Part shown: positions 18,543 to 28,200 of the stretch, piece by piece | Position numbering within the stretch: the first letter of the stretch is position 1 | How the letters are laid out: each line of letters starts with the position of its first letter | Program-made: the position numbers and the translations under genes | Source: Asaccharospora irregularis DSM 2635 | Lineage (GTDB): Bacteria > Bacillota > Clostridia > Peptostreptococcales > Peptostreptococcaceae | Direction: 5' to 3' | Assembly (NCBI RefSeq): GCF_900129815.1 | Contig: NZ_FQWX01000006.1 | Coordinates: 37,659 to 101,658 of the forward strand | DNA: 64,000 bases | Notes under the pieces: generated by a model | Seen by the model: the letters and a program-made list of their open reading frames with translations, nothing else | Told to the model about the DNA's origin: nothing | Database searches by the model: none

Positions 18543-19262
18543 ATGAAACCAGGAAAAACTCGCCAAGGTATAATTCAGGCATTTAATGCAGCCATTGAAG
18601 GTATTTTATATACGTTTAAGTTTGAACGAAATATGAAGATACACTATTTGTTATCAGTAGTGGTTCTTATAGTAAGTTTGTTTTTTGATTTATCAAAATC
18701 GGAAATGATAATGTTATTGATGTCCATAAGTTTGGTAGTGATTTCAGAGATGTTTAATACTGCTATAGAAAAAACTGTAGATATGATAACTGACGAATAC
18801 CATGTATTAGCGAAGATAGCAAAGGATGTTGCCGCGGGTGGTGTTTTAGTTGCTGCCTTAAATTCAGTTGTGGTTGGATATATATTATTTTATGATAAAC
18901 TAACAGAGCTATCAGTGAAGTTGATTTATACAATCAGACAATCAGAACTACATATAACTTTAATATGCATAGTGTTAGTATTGATAGCAGTAGTTGTGGT
19001 AAAGGCGCTTACTTCTACAGGTACACCACTAAAGGGTGGTATGCCAAGCGGTCATGCGGCACTAGCATTTGCAATAGCAACATCTATAACACTTATGACA
19101 GAAAGGGTAGTGGCATCTACACTAGCATACATAATGGCAGTTTTGGTGGCTCAAAGTAGGATAGAGGGGAAAATACATACGTTTTGGGAAACTGTGGCAG
19201 GGGCACTACTCGGTGCATTGATAGCTATATTGGTTTTCCAAGTAGGAGCATTTTACAGCTAA
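18543..19262 (+). CDS. dgkA: Undecaprenol/diacylglycerol kinase fused to a PAP2 phosphatase domain
   Basis: The product has 239 residues. Residues 1-120 are a DgkA/UdpK prokaryotic lipid kinase: AFNAAIEGILYTFKFERNMK and SEMFNTAIEKTVDMI carry the catalytic Glu and the metal-binding Asn/Glu, within three membrane helices. Residues about 130-239 form a PAP2-like membrane domain with GGMPSGHAALAF and SRIEGKIHTFWE, motifs 2 and 3 of lipid phosphatases; the usual final Asp is Glu, and motif 1 (K-x6-RP) is poor. A kinase and a phosphatase on one chain could cycle undecaprenol and undecaprenyl phosphate; that coupling is inference. The gene starts 5 nt after ybeY. Confidence 0.9.
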   Translation: MKPGKTRQGIIQAFNAAIEGILYTFKFERNMKIHYLLSVVVLIVSLFFDLSKSEMIMLLMSISLVVISEMFNTAIEKTVDMITDEYHVLAKIAKDVAAGGVLVAALNSVVVGYILFYDKLTELSVKLIYTIRQSELHITLICIVLVLIAVVVVKALTSTGTPLKGGMPSGHAALAFAIATSITLMTERVVASTLAYIMAVLVAQSRIEGKIHTFWETVAGALLGALIAILVFQVGAFYS

Positions 19263-19290
19263 AAAGAAGTCGTACTGACTTCTTTTTTTT
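19261..19290 (+). terminator. Terminator after dgkA
   Basis: AAAAAGAAGTC (19261-19271) pairs with GACTTCTTTTT (19277-19287) around GTACT, followed by further Ts. Confidence 0.92.
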
Positions 19291-19483
19291 ACCCTTAATA
19301 CAGAGTAAATTTAGAAAAACACTTGCATATAAAAAAATAAAGTATTAAAATATTATATTAAGAATTTTGTGTTATAATGAAAGGTACTAGATTAAAATAC
19401 TAATAAAAAAAGTATAAAACAAGAATATTTCTGGTCAAATATTTATAATATATTTTTAAATGGCAAAACAGTAGGAGGAAAAT

Positions 19484-19894
19484 ATGAATAATATAGAATT
19501 ATTAAAGATAGCAGAAGAAGCGAGAAAAAATGCATATGTACCCTATTCAAAATTTAGAGTTGGTGCAGCTCTTTTAACAAAAAGCGGAAAAGTTTATAGT
19601 GGATGCAACATAGAATGTGCTTCTATTGGAGGAACCAACTGCGGTGAGAGAACTGCACTTTTTAAGGCTATATCTGAAGGTGAAAAGGAAATCGATGCAA
19701 TAGCTATATCAAGTGATAATTCAGAAAAAGACGAACCTACATATCCATGTGGAATATGCAGACAGGTTATAATAGAATTTGGTAAAGATATAAGGATAAT
19801 AACAGGATGGTCACAAGGAAAAATATACGAGACAACAATGAAAGATTTATTGCCAAACTATTTTTCTGGATGTGATTTCATAGAAAATAAATAA
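19484..19894 (+). CDS. cdd: Cytidine deaminase
   Basis: The product has 136 residues. It shows AYVPYSKFRVGAAL, the catalytic CIECAS/NCGERTALFKA segment (Cys and Glu of the zinc site) and the second zinc-binding PCGICRQ. It deaminates cytidine and deoxycytidine to uridine forms in pyrimidine salvage. TAGGAGG lies 7 nt before the ATG. The cdd-era pair is conserved in Firmicutes. Confidence 0.97.
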   Translation: MNNIELLKIAEEARKNAYVPYSKFRVGAALLTKSGKVYSGCNIECASIGGTNCGERTALFKAISEGEKEIDAIAISSDNSEKDEPTYPCGICRQVIIEFGKDIRIITGWSQGKIYETTMKDLLPNYFSGCDFIENK

Positions 19895-19942
19895 TATTTG
19901 ATAGAAAAAATAATTACAAAAGAATAGATTAGGAGAAAATGA

Positions 19943-20836
19943 ATGTTCAAATCAGGATTTGTTAGCATAGTAGGTAGACCAAATGTAGGTAAATCTACAC
20001 TTATGAATAATGTAGTTGGAGAAAAAATTGCTATAATGAGCGATAAGCCACAAACTACAAGAAATACAATACAGGCAGTTTATACAGATGATGAAACACA
20101 GATAGTGTTTTTAGATACACCGGGAATCCATAAACCTAAAAATAAGCTGGGAGAGTTTATGGTAAAGGCGGCTACAGATGCATTTAAAAATGTTGATTTA
20201 GTGTTATTTGTAGTTGATGATTCAAAAAAAATCGGACCAGGAGACAAAAAAATCATAGAAGATCTAAAAACAATAAAAACTCCTGTAATATTAGTTATAA
20301 ATAAAATAGATCAATTAGAGCAAAAAGATGAATTATTTGATATAATAAAAATGTACGATGCTGAAGGATTATTTAAAGAGATAGTACCAATATCAGCGCT
20401 AAAAGGAAAAAATACAAATAGCTTAATGAAGGCAATAAGAGGCTATTTAGAAGAAGGACCAAAATACTTCCCTGATTATATGATTACTGATCAACCAGAA
20501 AGAGTGTTAATATCAGAACTAATCAGAGAAAAGGTTCTTCACTATGTTCACGATGAAGTTCCTCACGGTGTTGCAGTAGAAATAGAAAAGATGAAATCTA
20601 GAAAAGACAAAGAAATTGTCGATGTTTCTGCCGTAATATATTGCGAGAGAAGTTCTCATAAAGGAATAATAATAGGAAAAAATGGAAGAAAGCTAAAAGG
20701 TATAGGAAAATCAGCGAGAGAAGATATAGAATTACTTTTAGGCTCTCAAATAAATCTTCAGTTGTGGGTTAAAGTCAAAGAGAACTGGAGAAATTTACAA
20801 AATTATATAAATAATTTTGGATATAATGATAAATAA
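19943..20836 (+). CDS. era: GTPase Era
   Basis: The product has 297 residues. The N-terminal GTPase domain contains G1 GRPNVGKSTLMN, G3 DTPGIHKPK and G4 NKID. The C-terminal KH domain contains IIIGKNGRKLKGIGKSAREDIE. Era binds the 3' end of 16S rRNA and helps assemble the 30S subunit. It is flanked by cdd and mgtE. Confidence 0.98.
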   Translation: MFKSGFVSIVGRPNVGKSTLMNNVVGEKIAIMSDKPQTTRNTIQAVYTDDETQIVFLDTPGIHKPKNKLGEFMVKAATDAFKNVDLVLFVVDDSKKIGPGDKKIIEDLKTIKTPVILVINKIDQLEQKDELFDIIKMYDAEGLFKEIVPISALKGKNTNSLMKAIRGYLEEGPKYFPDYMITDQPERVLISELIREKVLHYVHDEVPHGVAVEIEKMKSRKDKEIVDVSAVIYCERSSHKGIIIGKNGRKLKGIGKSAREDIELLLGSQINLQLWVKVKENWRNLQNYINNFGYNDK

Positions 20837-20847
20837 AGGTGGATTAT

Positions 20848-22227
20848 ATGGATAGGAAACAGGATGCTTCGAAAGATTTATTATGTGAAGTCAAGGTATT
20901 AATTGATAACAATAGAGTATTGGAGTTAAGAGAATTAATAGAGGAATATCATATAATAGATATATTTGATATAATGGAAAACTTGGATGAAGATATGAAA
21001 ATACAATTGTTTGAGGTTCTTCCATTGGATATGGCGGCCTCTATATTAGAAGAGAGCGGACCGGAATTTTTCAGTAGCATATTATCAAACATAGATATAG
21101 AACACAGAAAAAACATATTAGAGCTAATGTCTCTGGATGATATGGCGGACATATTGAGTCAACTAGAAGATGAAGAAAGAGAAAAGGTAATGGACCTTCT
21201 TAGTCAAGAAGATGCTGATTCTGTAAAAGAGCTGTTGGTTTACGAAGAAGAATCTTCTGGAGGTATAATGACTACTGGGTACATATCCATAAACAAAGAT
21301 ATGACAGCAAAAGAAGCTATAGAACATATGAGATCTGAGGCAGAAGAAGCTGAAACAATCTACTATATATACGTAGTAGATAATGAAGAAAGATTAGTAG
21401 GAGTTTTGTCTCTAAGAGAATTAATAGTTTCTAGAGATTCAAATATTGTTGGAGATTTAATGAGCGAAAATATAATTTCTGTCTATGTAGATGAAGATAG
21501 AGAAGAAGCAGTTAGACTAGTTTCTAAGTATAATTTAATAGCAATACCAGTAATAGATAGACAAGACAAATTAAAAGGAATAATAACAGTAGATGACATA
21601 ATAGATGTAATGGAAGAAGAAGCCACAGAAGATATGTACAAATTCGCTGGGAGTTCTGAACACGAAAGAGAAGTTGTAGAAAAGGTAAATCCTACCCTAA
21701 AAGAACAGTTGCTGTCCTCATTAAGGGGAAGACTTCCATGGCTTATAATAACTTTAGTTGGAGGGTTATTATCGACGATAATACTTTCTAACCTAGACTA
21801 TATAATGAACCATGCCTATGTATCGCTAGTATTTTTTATACCGGTGGTTATAGGAATGGGAGGAAATATAGGAACTCAATCATCAGCACTTACAGTAATG
21901 GCACTTTCCAATAAGGACTTGGATTATAATAATGTTATAAGAGAGGGTATAGTTGGAATAGTTACAGGTATTATATGTAGCGCAGTTGTAGGTCTTATGA
22001 TATTTATGTTTATAAAAGATATAGATATAGTTTTGATAGTTTCAATATCTCTTTTAATAAATATGATAGTAGGAGCAACTATAGGTTCATTTATGCCGGT
22101 ATTATTTAAAAGATTAGACGTAGATCCGTCTATAATTTCAGCACCAGTTATCTCTACTTTGCTTGATATAACTGGGGTTACGGTGTATTTCTTAATCGCT
22201 ACTATATTATTGTCAAAAATTGCTTAG
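20848..22227 (+). CDS. mgtE: Magnesium transporter MgtE
   Basis: The product has 459 residues. The N-terminal MgtE_N helical repeats (DMADILSQLEDEEREKVMDLL) are followed by a tandem CBS pair (about 140-260) that senses Mg2+ and then five membrane helices with PVVIGMGGNIGTQSSALTV, the pore signature. I prefer ATG at 20848, 6 nt after AAGGTGG; the in-frame GTG at 20839 lies inside that site. It is the only transport gene inside the era-recO cluster, 11 nt after era. Confidence 0.96.
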   Translation: MDRKQDASKDLLCEVKVLIDNNRVLELRELIEEYHIIDIFDIMENLDEDMKIQLFEVLPLDMAASILEESGPEFFSSILSNIDIEHRKNILELMSLDDMADILSQLEDEEREKVMDLLSQEDADSVKELLVYEEESSGGIMTTGYISINKDMTAKEAIEHMRSEAEEAETIYYIYVVDNEERLVGVLSLRELIVSRDSNIVGDLMSENIISVYVDEDREEAVRLVSKYNLIAIPVIDRQDKLKGIITVDDIIDVMEEEATEDMYKFAGSSEHEREVVEKVNPTLKEQLLSSLRGRLPWLIITLVGGLLSTIILSNLDYIMNHAYVSLVFFIPVVIGMGGNIGTQSSALTVMALSNKDLDYNNVIREGIVGIVTGIICSAVVGLMIFMFIKDIDIVLIVSISLLINMIVGATIGSFMPVLFKRLDVDPSIISAPVISTLLDITGVTVYFLIATILLSKIA

Positions 22228-22246
22228 CAAGTTTATGTATTATTTA

Positions 22247-22294
22247 CCCTCTTCTTACTAAAAATATAAGTATAACCGTAAGAAGGGGGTTTTT
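22247..22294 (+). terminator. Terminator/attenuator overlapping the yqzL binding site
   Basis: CCCTCTTCTTAC (22247-22258) pairs with GTAAGAAGGGGG (22278-22289), followed by TTTTT. The 3' arm AGAAGGGGG also lies 9 nt before the yqzL ATG and would be its Shine-Dalgarno sequence, so the hairpin could both end mgtE transcription and mask yqzL translation. Confidence 0.8.
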
Positions 22295-22298
22295 AAAA

Positions 22299-22457
22299 AT
22301 GAACAATTTATGTTGGGAAGTTTTTAAAAAAACGGGCAATATAGAAGCCTATCTGTATTTACGTGATTGTGAAAACTTACATGAAGAAACGACTGAATAT
22401 ATGAGGGAGATAGATATACACGATGATAATTTTGAACACCCAGGGGATTGTACTTAA
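22299..22457 (+). CDS. yqzL: YqzL-like small protein
   Basis: This 52-residue gene encodes a protein starting [20 protein letters not shown]. It matches the YqzL pattern (W-x-V-F-x2-TGNIE-x-YL) known from Bacillus, where yqzL also sits between era and recO. The function is unknown. Its 3' end overlaps the recO start by 35 nt in another frame, which suggests translational coupling. The C-terminal half is acidic ([19 protein letters not shown]). Confidence 0.85.
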   Translation: MNNLCWEVFKKTGNIEAYLYLRDCENLHEETTEYMREIDIHDDNFEHPGDCT

Positions 22458-23196
22458 AAGCGTAAGGTACAAAGAAAACGATGTTATTTTGACCCTATTT
22501 ACTAGAAAGTTAGGAAAGGTTGCTGCAATAGCAAAAGGAGCTAAGAGAAACAAAAGCGCTTTGCTTTCATCGGCACAAATTTTTGCATATGGCAACTATA
22601 CCCTAAAAAGAAATGGAAATATGTACAGGGTTACTCAAAGTGATATCATAAAAAGTTTTTACGATATATCCTATGATATAGAGGCATTTTCATACGCTAC
22701 ATATATTACAAAACTAGTAGAGGGAGCTACTCTTGAAAATCAAACCAACAACAGATTATTTGTACTACTTGCACAGACACTTTATTTGTACACTCAAGAG
22801 AGCACAGACAAAATGTTTATAACAGCAGCTTTTGAATTGAAATTTTTAGATTATATAGGTTTTAGGCCCGTAGTTAGAGTTTGTAGTAATTGTAGCAGTA
22901 AAGATTTAAATGGCTCTACTTTTAATATATATGAAGGTGGAATACTATGTAGCAAATGTAGTCAAAATTTTGAAGGTAATCTAAAAATTGATTTAACAAC
23001 TATAAAGCTTATGGAATATATAATAAATAATGATATACTTGCATGTAGCAAAGCAAAGGTATCAAAATATCTAGTATATGAACTTTCTAATATACTTCAA
23101 AAGTATTTGAAAGTTTATGTTGATAATATTGATTTAAAAGCATTATATTTTCTAAAAAGTATACAAAATGATAAGGGAGTTGAAAAGGATGAGTAA
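22423..23196 (+). CDS. recO: DNA repair protein RecO
   Basis: The product has 257 residues. An N-terminal OB fold ([24 protein letters not shown]) is followed by a helical domain holding a four-cysteine zinc site (VCSNCSSKD and [10 protein letters not shown]). RecO, with RecF and RecR, loads RecA onto SSB-coated single-stranded DNA. The ATG at 22423 lies within yqzL, 13 nt after GAGGGA. Its stop overlaps the next gene by 8 nt. Confidence 0.96.
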   Translation: MIILNTQGIVLKSVRYKENDVILTLFTRKLGKVAAIAKGAKRNKSALLSSAQIFAYGNYTLKRNGNMYRVTQSDIIKSFYDISYDIEAFSYATYITKLVEGATLENQTNNRLFVLLAQTLYLYTQESTDKMFITAAFELKFLDYIGFRPVVRVCSNCSSKDLNGSTFNIYEGGILCSKCSQNFEGNLKIDLTTIKLMEYIINNDILACSKAKVSKYLVYELSNILQKYLKVYVDNIDLKALYFLKSIQNDKGVEKDE

Positions 23197-23782
23197 TATA
23201 ACTATTGAGAAAGTAGACGCAGTATTTGAAAGAATCCCAAGTGCTAGTTATGCAGAGGCAAAGGAAGCTCTTATACAATGCGATGGAGATGTAGTGGAAG
23301 CGGTTGTATTTCTAGAATCTAAGAAAAATACATCAAAAACTAAACAAGCTAAGCAAACAGTGGAAGATGTGTTTGGAAAAGATGGAGAAAAGGTAAAAGA
23401 TCAACTAAAAGAACTTATCAGAAAAAGCAGTGTGATAAGAGTTATAGTTGAGAAAAATGACAAGGTAATAATAAATATACCACTTACAGTAGGAGTGGTA
23501 GGACTAGCACTAACACCTATAGTTACATTAGTAGGTCTATCAGCAGCTGTACTAAGTAAATACCGTATAAAAGTTCAAAACGAAGATGATGGTTCAGTTG
23601 TTGACTTAGGAGAACTAAACGAAGAAAAACTTAACACATTAAAAAGCATGCTTACAAATGCAGCAAAAGATGTAAAAGATTCAGTAGTAGACAAAAAATC
23701 AGATGACAAAGACATAACTGATGAACTTATGAAAGAATTTGATAAGATGGATTCAGAAGACAAAAAAGATGAAAATAAATAA
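23189..23782 (+). CDS. DUF4342 protein with UBA-like N terminus
   Basis: The product has 197 residues. Residues 1-45 form a UBA/TS-N-like helical motif ([27 protein letters not shown]), as in nascent-chain or EF-Ts-type binding domains. The central DUF4342 region contains [22 protein letters not shown] and a hydrophobic stretch ([20 protein letters not shown], about 102-121) that is probably membrane associated. The C terminus is acidic and Lys/Asp rich. The role is unknown. The start is ATG at 23189, inside the end of recO and behind AAAAGG; this implies coupling to recO. Confidence 0.82.
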   Translation: MSNITIEKVDAVFERIPSASYAEAKEALIQCDGDVVEAVVFLESKKNTSKTKQAKQTVEDVFGKDGEKVKDQLKELIRKSSVIRVIVEKNDKVIINIPLTVGVVGLALTPIVTLVGLSAAVLSKYRIKVQNEDDGSVVDLGELNEEKLNTLKSMLTNAAKDVKDSVVDKKSDDKDITDELMKEFDKMDSEDKKDENK

Positions 23783-23798
23783 TATTAGAAAATAGTTT

Positions 23799-23831
23799 AA
23801 AAAGCCCTTTGTTTTTACGAAGGGCTTTTTA
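23799..23831 (+). terminator. Terminator after the recO operon
   Basis: AAAAAGCCCTT (23799-23809) pairs with AAGGGCTTTTT (23820-23830) around a short loop. Confidence 0.93.
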
Positions 23832-23931
23832 TATATCCTAAATTAAAACACGTAAATTAGATAAAAAGAGATATAAACTTATTTATGAGATCAAAAAAAT
23901 GGTTTATAACATCTCTAATTTGAATATTTTT

Positions 23932-23961
23932 TTTACATTAACACTAAAATTGATATATAAT
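23932..23961 (+). promoter_or_regulatory. Promoter for glyQS
   Basis: TTTACA (23932-23937), an 18-bp spacer and TATAAT (23956-23961) fit a vegetative promoter. The roughly 150-base leader to glyQ is almost pure A/T. It shows no T-box signature (no GGTGG-type antiterminator) and no terminator hairpin, and I see nothing else in 23832-24116. Confidence 0.65.
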
Positions 23962-24116
23962 AGATTAATATAAACAACTACTAAATACATATTTATTTTC
24001 TAATTGACTATTAAATACAAGATATGGTCAAAATATAATTAACAAAACATAATTTATTATGAGTATTAAATTAAATATAGGATATGTATTAAATTAATAA
24101 ATCAGGAGGAATTATC

Positions 24117-24995
24117 ATGAATTTTCAAGAGATGATACTAACATTGCAAGCCTATTGGGCCAAGCAAGGTTGTATAATGATGCAACCCTACGATGTTGAA
24201 AAGGGTGCAGGAACAATGAACCCTAACACACTTCTAAGATCACTAGGTCCTGAACCATGGAAAGTTTGTTATGTAGAGCCATCTAGAAGACCGGCAGATG
24301 GTAGATATGGTGAAAACCCAAATAGATTATATCAACATCACCAATTCCAAGTTATTTTAAAACCATCACCAGAAAATATCCAGGAGCTATACCTAGGAAG
24401 TTTAAAAGAAATAGGAATTGATCCTATGGAACATGACATAAGATTCGTTGAAGACAACTGGGAATCAACTACTGTTGGAGCTTGGGGTCTTGGATGGGAA
24501 GTATGGTTAGATGGAATGGAAGTAACACAATTTACATATTTCCAACAAGTTGGAGGAATAGAGTGCGAACTTGAAACAGGAGAAATAACTTACGGGCTAG
24601 AAAGATTAGCCATGTATATACAAGAAGTTAATAGCGTTTATGATTTAAAATGGAATGATGAAATAACTTACGGAGATGTATTTAAAATGGCTGAGTACGA
24701 AAACTCAGTATATGCATTTGAAGAATGTGATGCACAAATGTTATTTAACTTATTTGATGTATATGAAAAAGAAGCACTAAAGCTTATGGAAAAAGGTCTT
24801 GTAGTGCCTTCATATGACTATGTATTAAAGTGTTCTCATACATTCAACACTCTAGATGCTAGAGGAGCTATAGGAGTTAGTCAGAGAGCTTCATTTATAG
24901 GTAGAGTAAGAAACATGGCAAGAACAGTTTCAAACATATATGTAAAACAAAGGGAAGAAATGGGATTCCCTCTTTTAAAGGAAGGTGAGAAATAA
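24117..24995 (+). CDS. glyQ: Glycine-tRNA ligase alpha subunit
   Basis: The product has 292 residues. It is the catalytic alpha subunit of the bacterial alpha2-beta2 glycyl-tRNA synthetase. The class II core is recognisable in [37 protein letters not shown] and the C-terminal [17 protein letters not shown]. An AGGAGG site lies 7 nt before the ATG. Its stop overlaps the glyS start by one base, so the two are translationally coupled. Confidence 0.98.
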   Translation: MNFQEMILTLQAYWAKQGCIMMQPYDVEKGAGTMNPNTLLRSLGPEPWKVCYVEPSRRPADGRYGENPNRLYQHHQFQVILKPSPENIQELYLGSLKEIGIDPMEHDIRFVEDNWESTTVGAWGLGWEVWLDGMEVTQFTYFQQVGGIECELETGEITYGLERLAMYIQEVNSVYDLKWNDEITYGDVFKMAEYENSVYAFEECDAQMLFNLFDVYEKEALKLMEKGLVVPSYDYVLKCSHTFNTLDARGAIGVSQRASFIGRVRNMARTVSNIYVKQREEMGFPLLKEGEK

Positions 24996-27061
24996 TGAAA
25001 AACTACCTTTTATTTGAAATAGGTGTAGAAGAATTACCATCAAGATTCGTTAATAGCACTTTAGAACAGATAAAAAATAATCTAAACAAAATGTTAAAAG
25101 AAAATAGAATAACATTTAATGATATACAAACATATGGAACACCGAGAAGATTGACTTTTATAATTAATGAAATAAGCGAAAAACAAGAAAATTTAGAAGA
25201 AGAAGTAAAAGGTCCTTCAAAAAAGATAGCACTAGATGCAGATGGAAACTTCACTAAACCAGCACTAGGATTTATGAAAAGCAAAGGACTTAAAGAAGAC
25301 GATGTATGTTTCAAAACTGTAGGCAAAGATGAGTACATATTCGGAACAATAAGACAAGAAGGAAAACAGACTAGCGAAGTATTAAAAGAAATATTACCAG
25401 AAACAGTAAAAGCTGTTACTTTCCCAAAAGCTATGCGTTGGGGAGGAAAAAACATCAGATTTGCTAGACCAATAAGATGGATATTAACATTATTAAATGA
25501 TAGTGTACTTGAAATTGACTTAGAAGGAATAAAATCTTCTAATATAACTAAAGGGCATAGATTCTTAGGAGAAAAAGAATTTAGCGTAAACTCTTTAGAA
25601 GATTACCTAGAAAAACTAGAAAAAAATTACGTAATCTTAGATCAAAATAAAAGAAAAGATATGATAAAAAATCAATGTATAGAAGTAGCAAATTCACTAG
25701 GTGGAGAAGTTGAGTTTGAAGATGATTTATTAGAAGAAATAACTCATTTAGTAGAATACCCAACTGCTTTTTATGGGGAATTCGATCCTGACTATGTGAA
25801 GCTTCCAAAAGAAGTTGTAACAACTCCTATGCAACAGCATCAAAGATATTTCCCTGTAGTAAAGAATGGTAAGTTACTACCTAACTTCATAGCAGTTAGA
25901 AACGGAGATAAATACAAAATAGACAACGTTAAAGCTGGGAATGAAAAAGTTTTAGAAGCTAGACTAGCAGATGCATTATTCTTCTACAAAGAAGATACCA
26001 AAAAAAGTTTAGAAAGTTATATAGAAAAGCTAAAAAGCGTTGTATTCCAGGCAAAACTTGGAACAGTATACGAAAAAACTTTAAGAATAGAAAAATTAAG
26101 TCTAGATATACTCAACATGTTGGGATTATCTAGTGAAAGTGATGATGCCAAAAGAGCTGCCAAATTATCAAAAGCTGATTTAGTTACAGGGATGGTATTT
26201 GAATTTACTGAACTTCAAGGTATCATGGGAAGAGAATACGCTAAAGTTAGCGGAGAAAATGAAGCTGTAAGTGATGCTATATTTGAACACTACTTACCTA
26301 GATTTTCTGGAGATATACTTCCAAAAACAAATATAGGTATAGCATTATCTATAGCTGATAAAATAGACTCAATAGTAGGGTTCTTTGCTATAGGAATACA
26401 GCCTACAGGATCTCAGGACCCTTATGCACTAAGACGTCAAGCATTAGGTGTACTAAGCATACTAATGGATAAAAAACTAGAACTAGACTTAGGTGAAGTA
26501 ATAGATTATGCACTAAATAACTACTCAAATATAGAGTTTGATCGTCAAGAAGTAAAAGCTCAAATAATGGAATTCTTTAATGAAAGAATAAAAAATCTAT
26601 TTAGAGAACTAGGAATAAGATATGATGTAATAGATGCAGTAATAAGTGCAGACATAAGTGATATAAGCGATATGCACGCAAGAGCTATAGAACTTAACAA
26701 CTGGCTTGAAAAAGACGAGTTAGTAGAGATGCTAACAGCATTTAATAGAGTATCTACATTAGCTCAAAAAGCCCCTTCTGATGAGGTAAAAGAAGAACTA
26801 TTAAAAGAAGAAGCAGAAATCAAACTAAACAGTGAATTTAAAGATACTCAAACCAAAGTAGAAGATCTACTAAAAGACAAAAAATACAGCGAAGCACTAG
26901 ATGCGTTTGCATCTTTAAGACCTGTTATAGACAATATGTTTGACTCTGTTATGGTAATGGATAAAGATGAATCTATAAAGAATAATAGACTAGGACTTCT
27001 TAAAAAGATATATGACACTATGCTTAAGATATGTGATTTATCTAAGATAGTGTATAAATAA
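24995..27061 (+). CDS. glyS: Glycine-tRNA ligase beta subunit
   Basis: The product has 688 residues, the usual length. It starts with LLFEIGVEELPSRFVN, has the GTPRRLTF and PKAMRWGGKNIRFARPIRW motifs, an HD-like middle region (DALFFYKEDTKKSL) and a DALR-type anticodon-binding domain at the C terminus. With GlyQ it charges tRNA-Gly. In Bacillus ccpN and yqfL follow glyS directly, whereas here about 14 kb of envelope genes intervene. Confidence 0.98.
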   Translation: MKNYLLFEIGVEELPSRFVNSTLEQIKNNLNKMLKENRITFNDIQTYGTPRRLTFIINEISEKQENLEEEVKGPSKKIALDADGNFTKPALGFMKSKGLKEDDVCFKTVGKDEYIFGTIRQEGKQTSEVLKEILPETVKAVTFPKAMRWGGKNIRFARPIRWILTLLNDSVLEIDLEGIKSSNITKGHRFLGEKEFSVNSLEDYLEKLEKNYVILDQNKRKDMIKNQCIEVANSLGGEVEFEDDLLEEITHLVEYPTAFYGEFDPDYVKLPKEVVTTPMQQHQRYFPVVKNGKLLPNFIAVRNGDKYKIDNVKAGNEKVLEARLADALFFYKEDTKKSLESYIEKLKSVVFQAKLGTVYEKTLRIEKLSLDILNMLGLSSESDDAKRAAKLSKADLVTGMVFEFTELQGIMGREYAKVSGENEAVSDAIFEHYLPRFSGDILPKTNIGIALSIADKIDSIVGFFAIGIQPTGSQDPYALRRQALGVLSILMDKKLELDLGEVIDYALNNYSNIEFDRQEVKAQIMEFFNERIKNLFRELGIRYDVIDAVISADISDISDMHARAIELNNWLEKDELVEMLTAFNRVSTLAQKAPSDEVKEELLKEEAEIKLNSEFKDTQTKVEDLLKDKKYSEALDAFASLRPVIDNMFDSVMVMDKDESIKNNRLGLLKKIYDTMLKICDLSKIVYK

Positions 27062-27087
27062 TTTAAAAGTATATAAAAACATTAAAA

Positions 27088-27150
27088 TATGCTCCCTTTG
27101 TGTATACAGTTAAAATACTAAAACTGTTATCATAAGGGGAGCATACTTTT
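27088..27150. terminator. Bidirectional terminator between glyS and the phosphatase gene
   Basis: TATGCTCCC (27088-27096) pairs with GGGAGCATA (27137-27145), followed by CTTTT; AAAA flanks the left arm. Confidence 0.8.
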
Positions 27151-27188
27151 CATTTGAAAATATTTTTATCTGGAAAAAATCTATAAAA

Positions 27189-27968
27189 CTATCTAGAAAA
27201 TAATCTCTTAAAAAATCCGAGTTTTTTACTTGGAATATAAACTTCTGATAAATCGATCTTTTCATTGTCTATAACTGCTTGTGGATTAGTAAAAAATAAT
27301 TTATCAGCAAGCTCTTTACTATAAGAACCACTAATAAAATCATAAGAGTTTTTTAAAATAGGTCTTCTTCTTGTGCTTCCATGTCCATCGCTAGCTACAA
27401 AGTGAACCATATTATTATCTATTAAATCTAAAACAGATTCCTGAGAACTAGAGCTAGAACTTCCTAAAACAGAAGAAGAATTGACTTGAATAAGTGCGCC
27501 ACATTCTATACATTTTTGAACTAATTTTAGATTTTTTGCAAAAGATGGGTATCTTTCAACATGAGCAAGTATTGGAATATAACCTCTTATCACAAACTCA
27601 TAAACCACATCTAAAATATTACTTGGAAAACTAGCATTAGAAAATTCTACCAATATATAATCACTATTATTTAAACAGAAAAATTCTTTTTTATCTAAAC
27701 AGTGCATAAGTTCTTTGTTATAGTACAGCTCATTTCCTAACAGTACTTGTAAATCAATATTATTAGTAGATAATACATTATTAAAAACTTCAACAGCTTT
27801 TTTTAGTTTAGTAGAACTAGTGTAATTAAACACAGGGTTAAAATGTGATGTATTTATAATAGTATTAATTCCATTATCAAGGGCCAAGCGAGCCATTGAT
27901 AAGGCTTCGTTCATATCACTAGCTCCATCATCTATATCTGGAACAATATGGCAATGTATGTCAATCAT
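27189..27968 (-). CDS. PHP-type protein-tyrosine phosphatase (CpsB/YwqE family)
   Basis: The product has 259 residues. It is a PHP-fold metal-dependent phosphatase with IDIHCHIVPDIDDGASDMNE at the N terminus, LAHVERYP and VASDGHGSTRR, the metal-binding segments of CpsB/YwqE. These enzymes dephosphorylate the tyrosine cluster of BY-kinases and thereby control capsule or exopolysaccharide chain length. It is divergent from the adaptor and kinase genes at 28201-29634, which it should oppose. GGAGGTTGTT precedes the ATG. Confidence 0.93.
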   Translation of the reverse strand: MIDIHCHIVPDIDDGASDMNEALSMARLALDNGINTIINTSHFNPVFNYTSSTKLKKAVEVFNNVLSTNNIDLQVLLGNELYYNKELMHCLDKKEFFCLNNSDYILVEFSNASFPSNILDVVYEFVIRGYIPILAHVERYPSFAKNLKLVQKCIECGALIQVNSSSVLGSSSSSSQESVLDLIDNNMVHFVASDGHGSTRRRPILKNSYDFISGSYSKELADKLFFTNPQAVIDNEKIDLSEVYIPSKKLGFFKRLFSR

Positions 27969-28066
27969 AACAACCTCCTAGAGTCTTTTTAGAAAATTAT
28001 ATCAATTATTACATAAATTAACAAACAAATTTAAAATAGCAAAAATAAGTAGTAGCATAGCTTTCG

Positions 28067-28097
28067 AAAATAGTAAAATAAAAAAATGTACTATTTT
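28067..28097. repeat. Inverted repeat in the divergent control region
   Basis: AAAATAGTA (28067-28075) and TACTATTTT (28089-28097) are perfect complements, with TTCG and CGAA extending them imperfectly outwards. The element lies between divergent phosphatase and adaptor genes and could be an operator. Confidence 0.5.
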
Positions 28098-28200
28098 TGT
28101 CGAACATCTGTACAAATGATGAAAAAAGTGATATTTTGTAATTAAAGATAAATAAAAAAATGCACTTTTATAGGTTATAAATGTTTAAAAAGGAGGAGTA

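Noticed and set aside
23832..24116. T-box leader for glyQS
   Set aside because: No GGTGG-type antiterminator bulge, specifier stem or terminator is visible in this A/T-rich leader.
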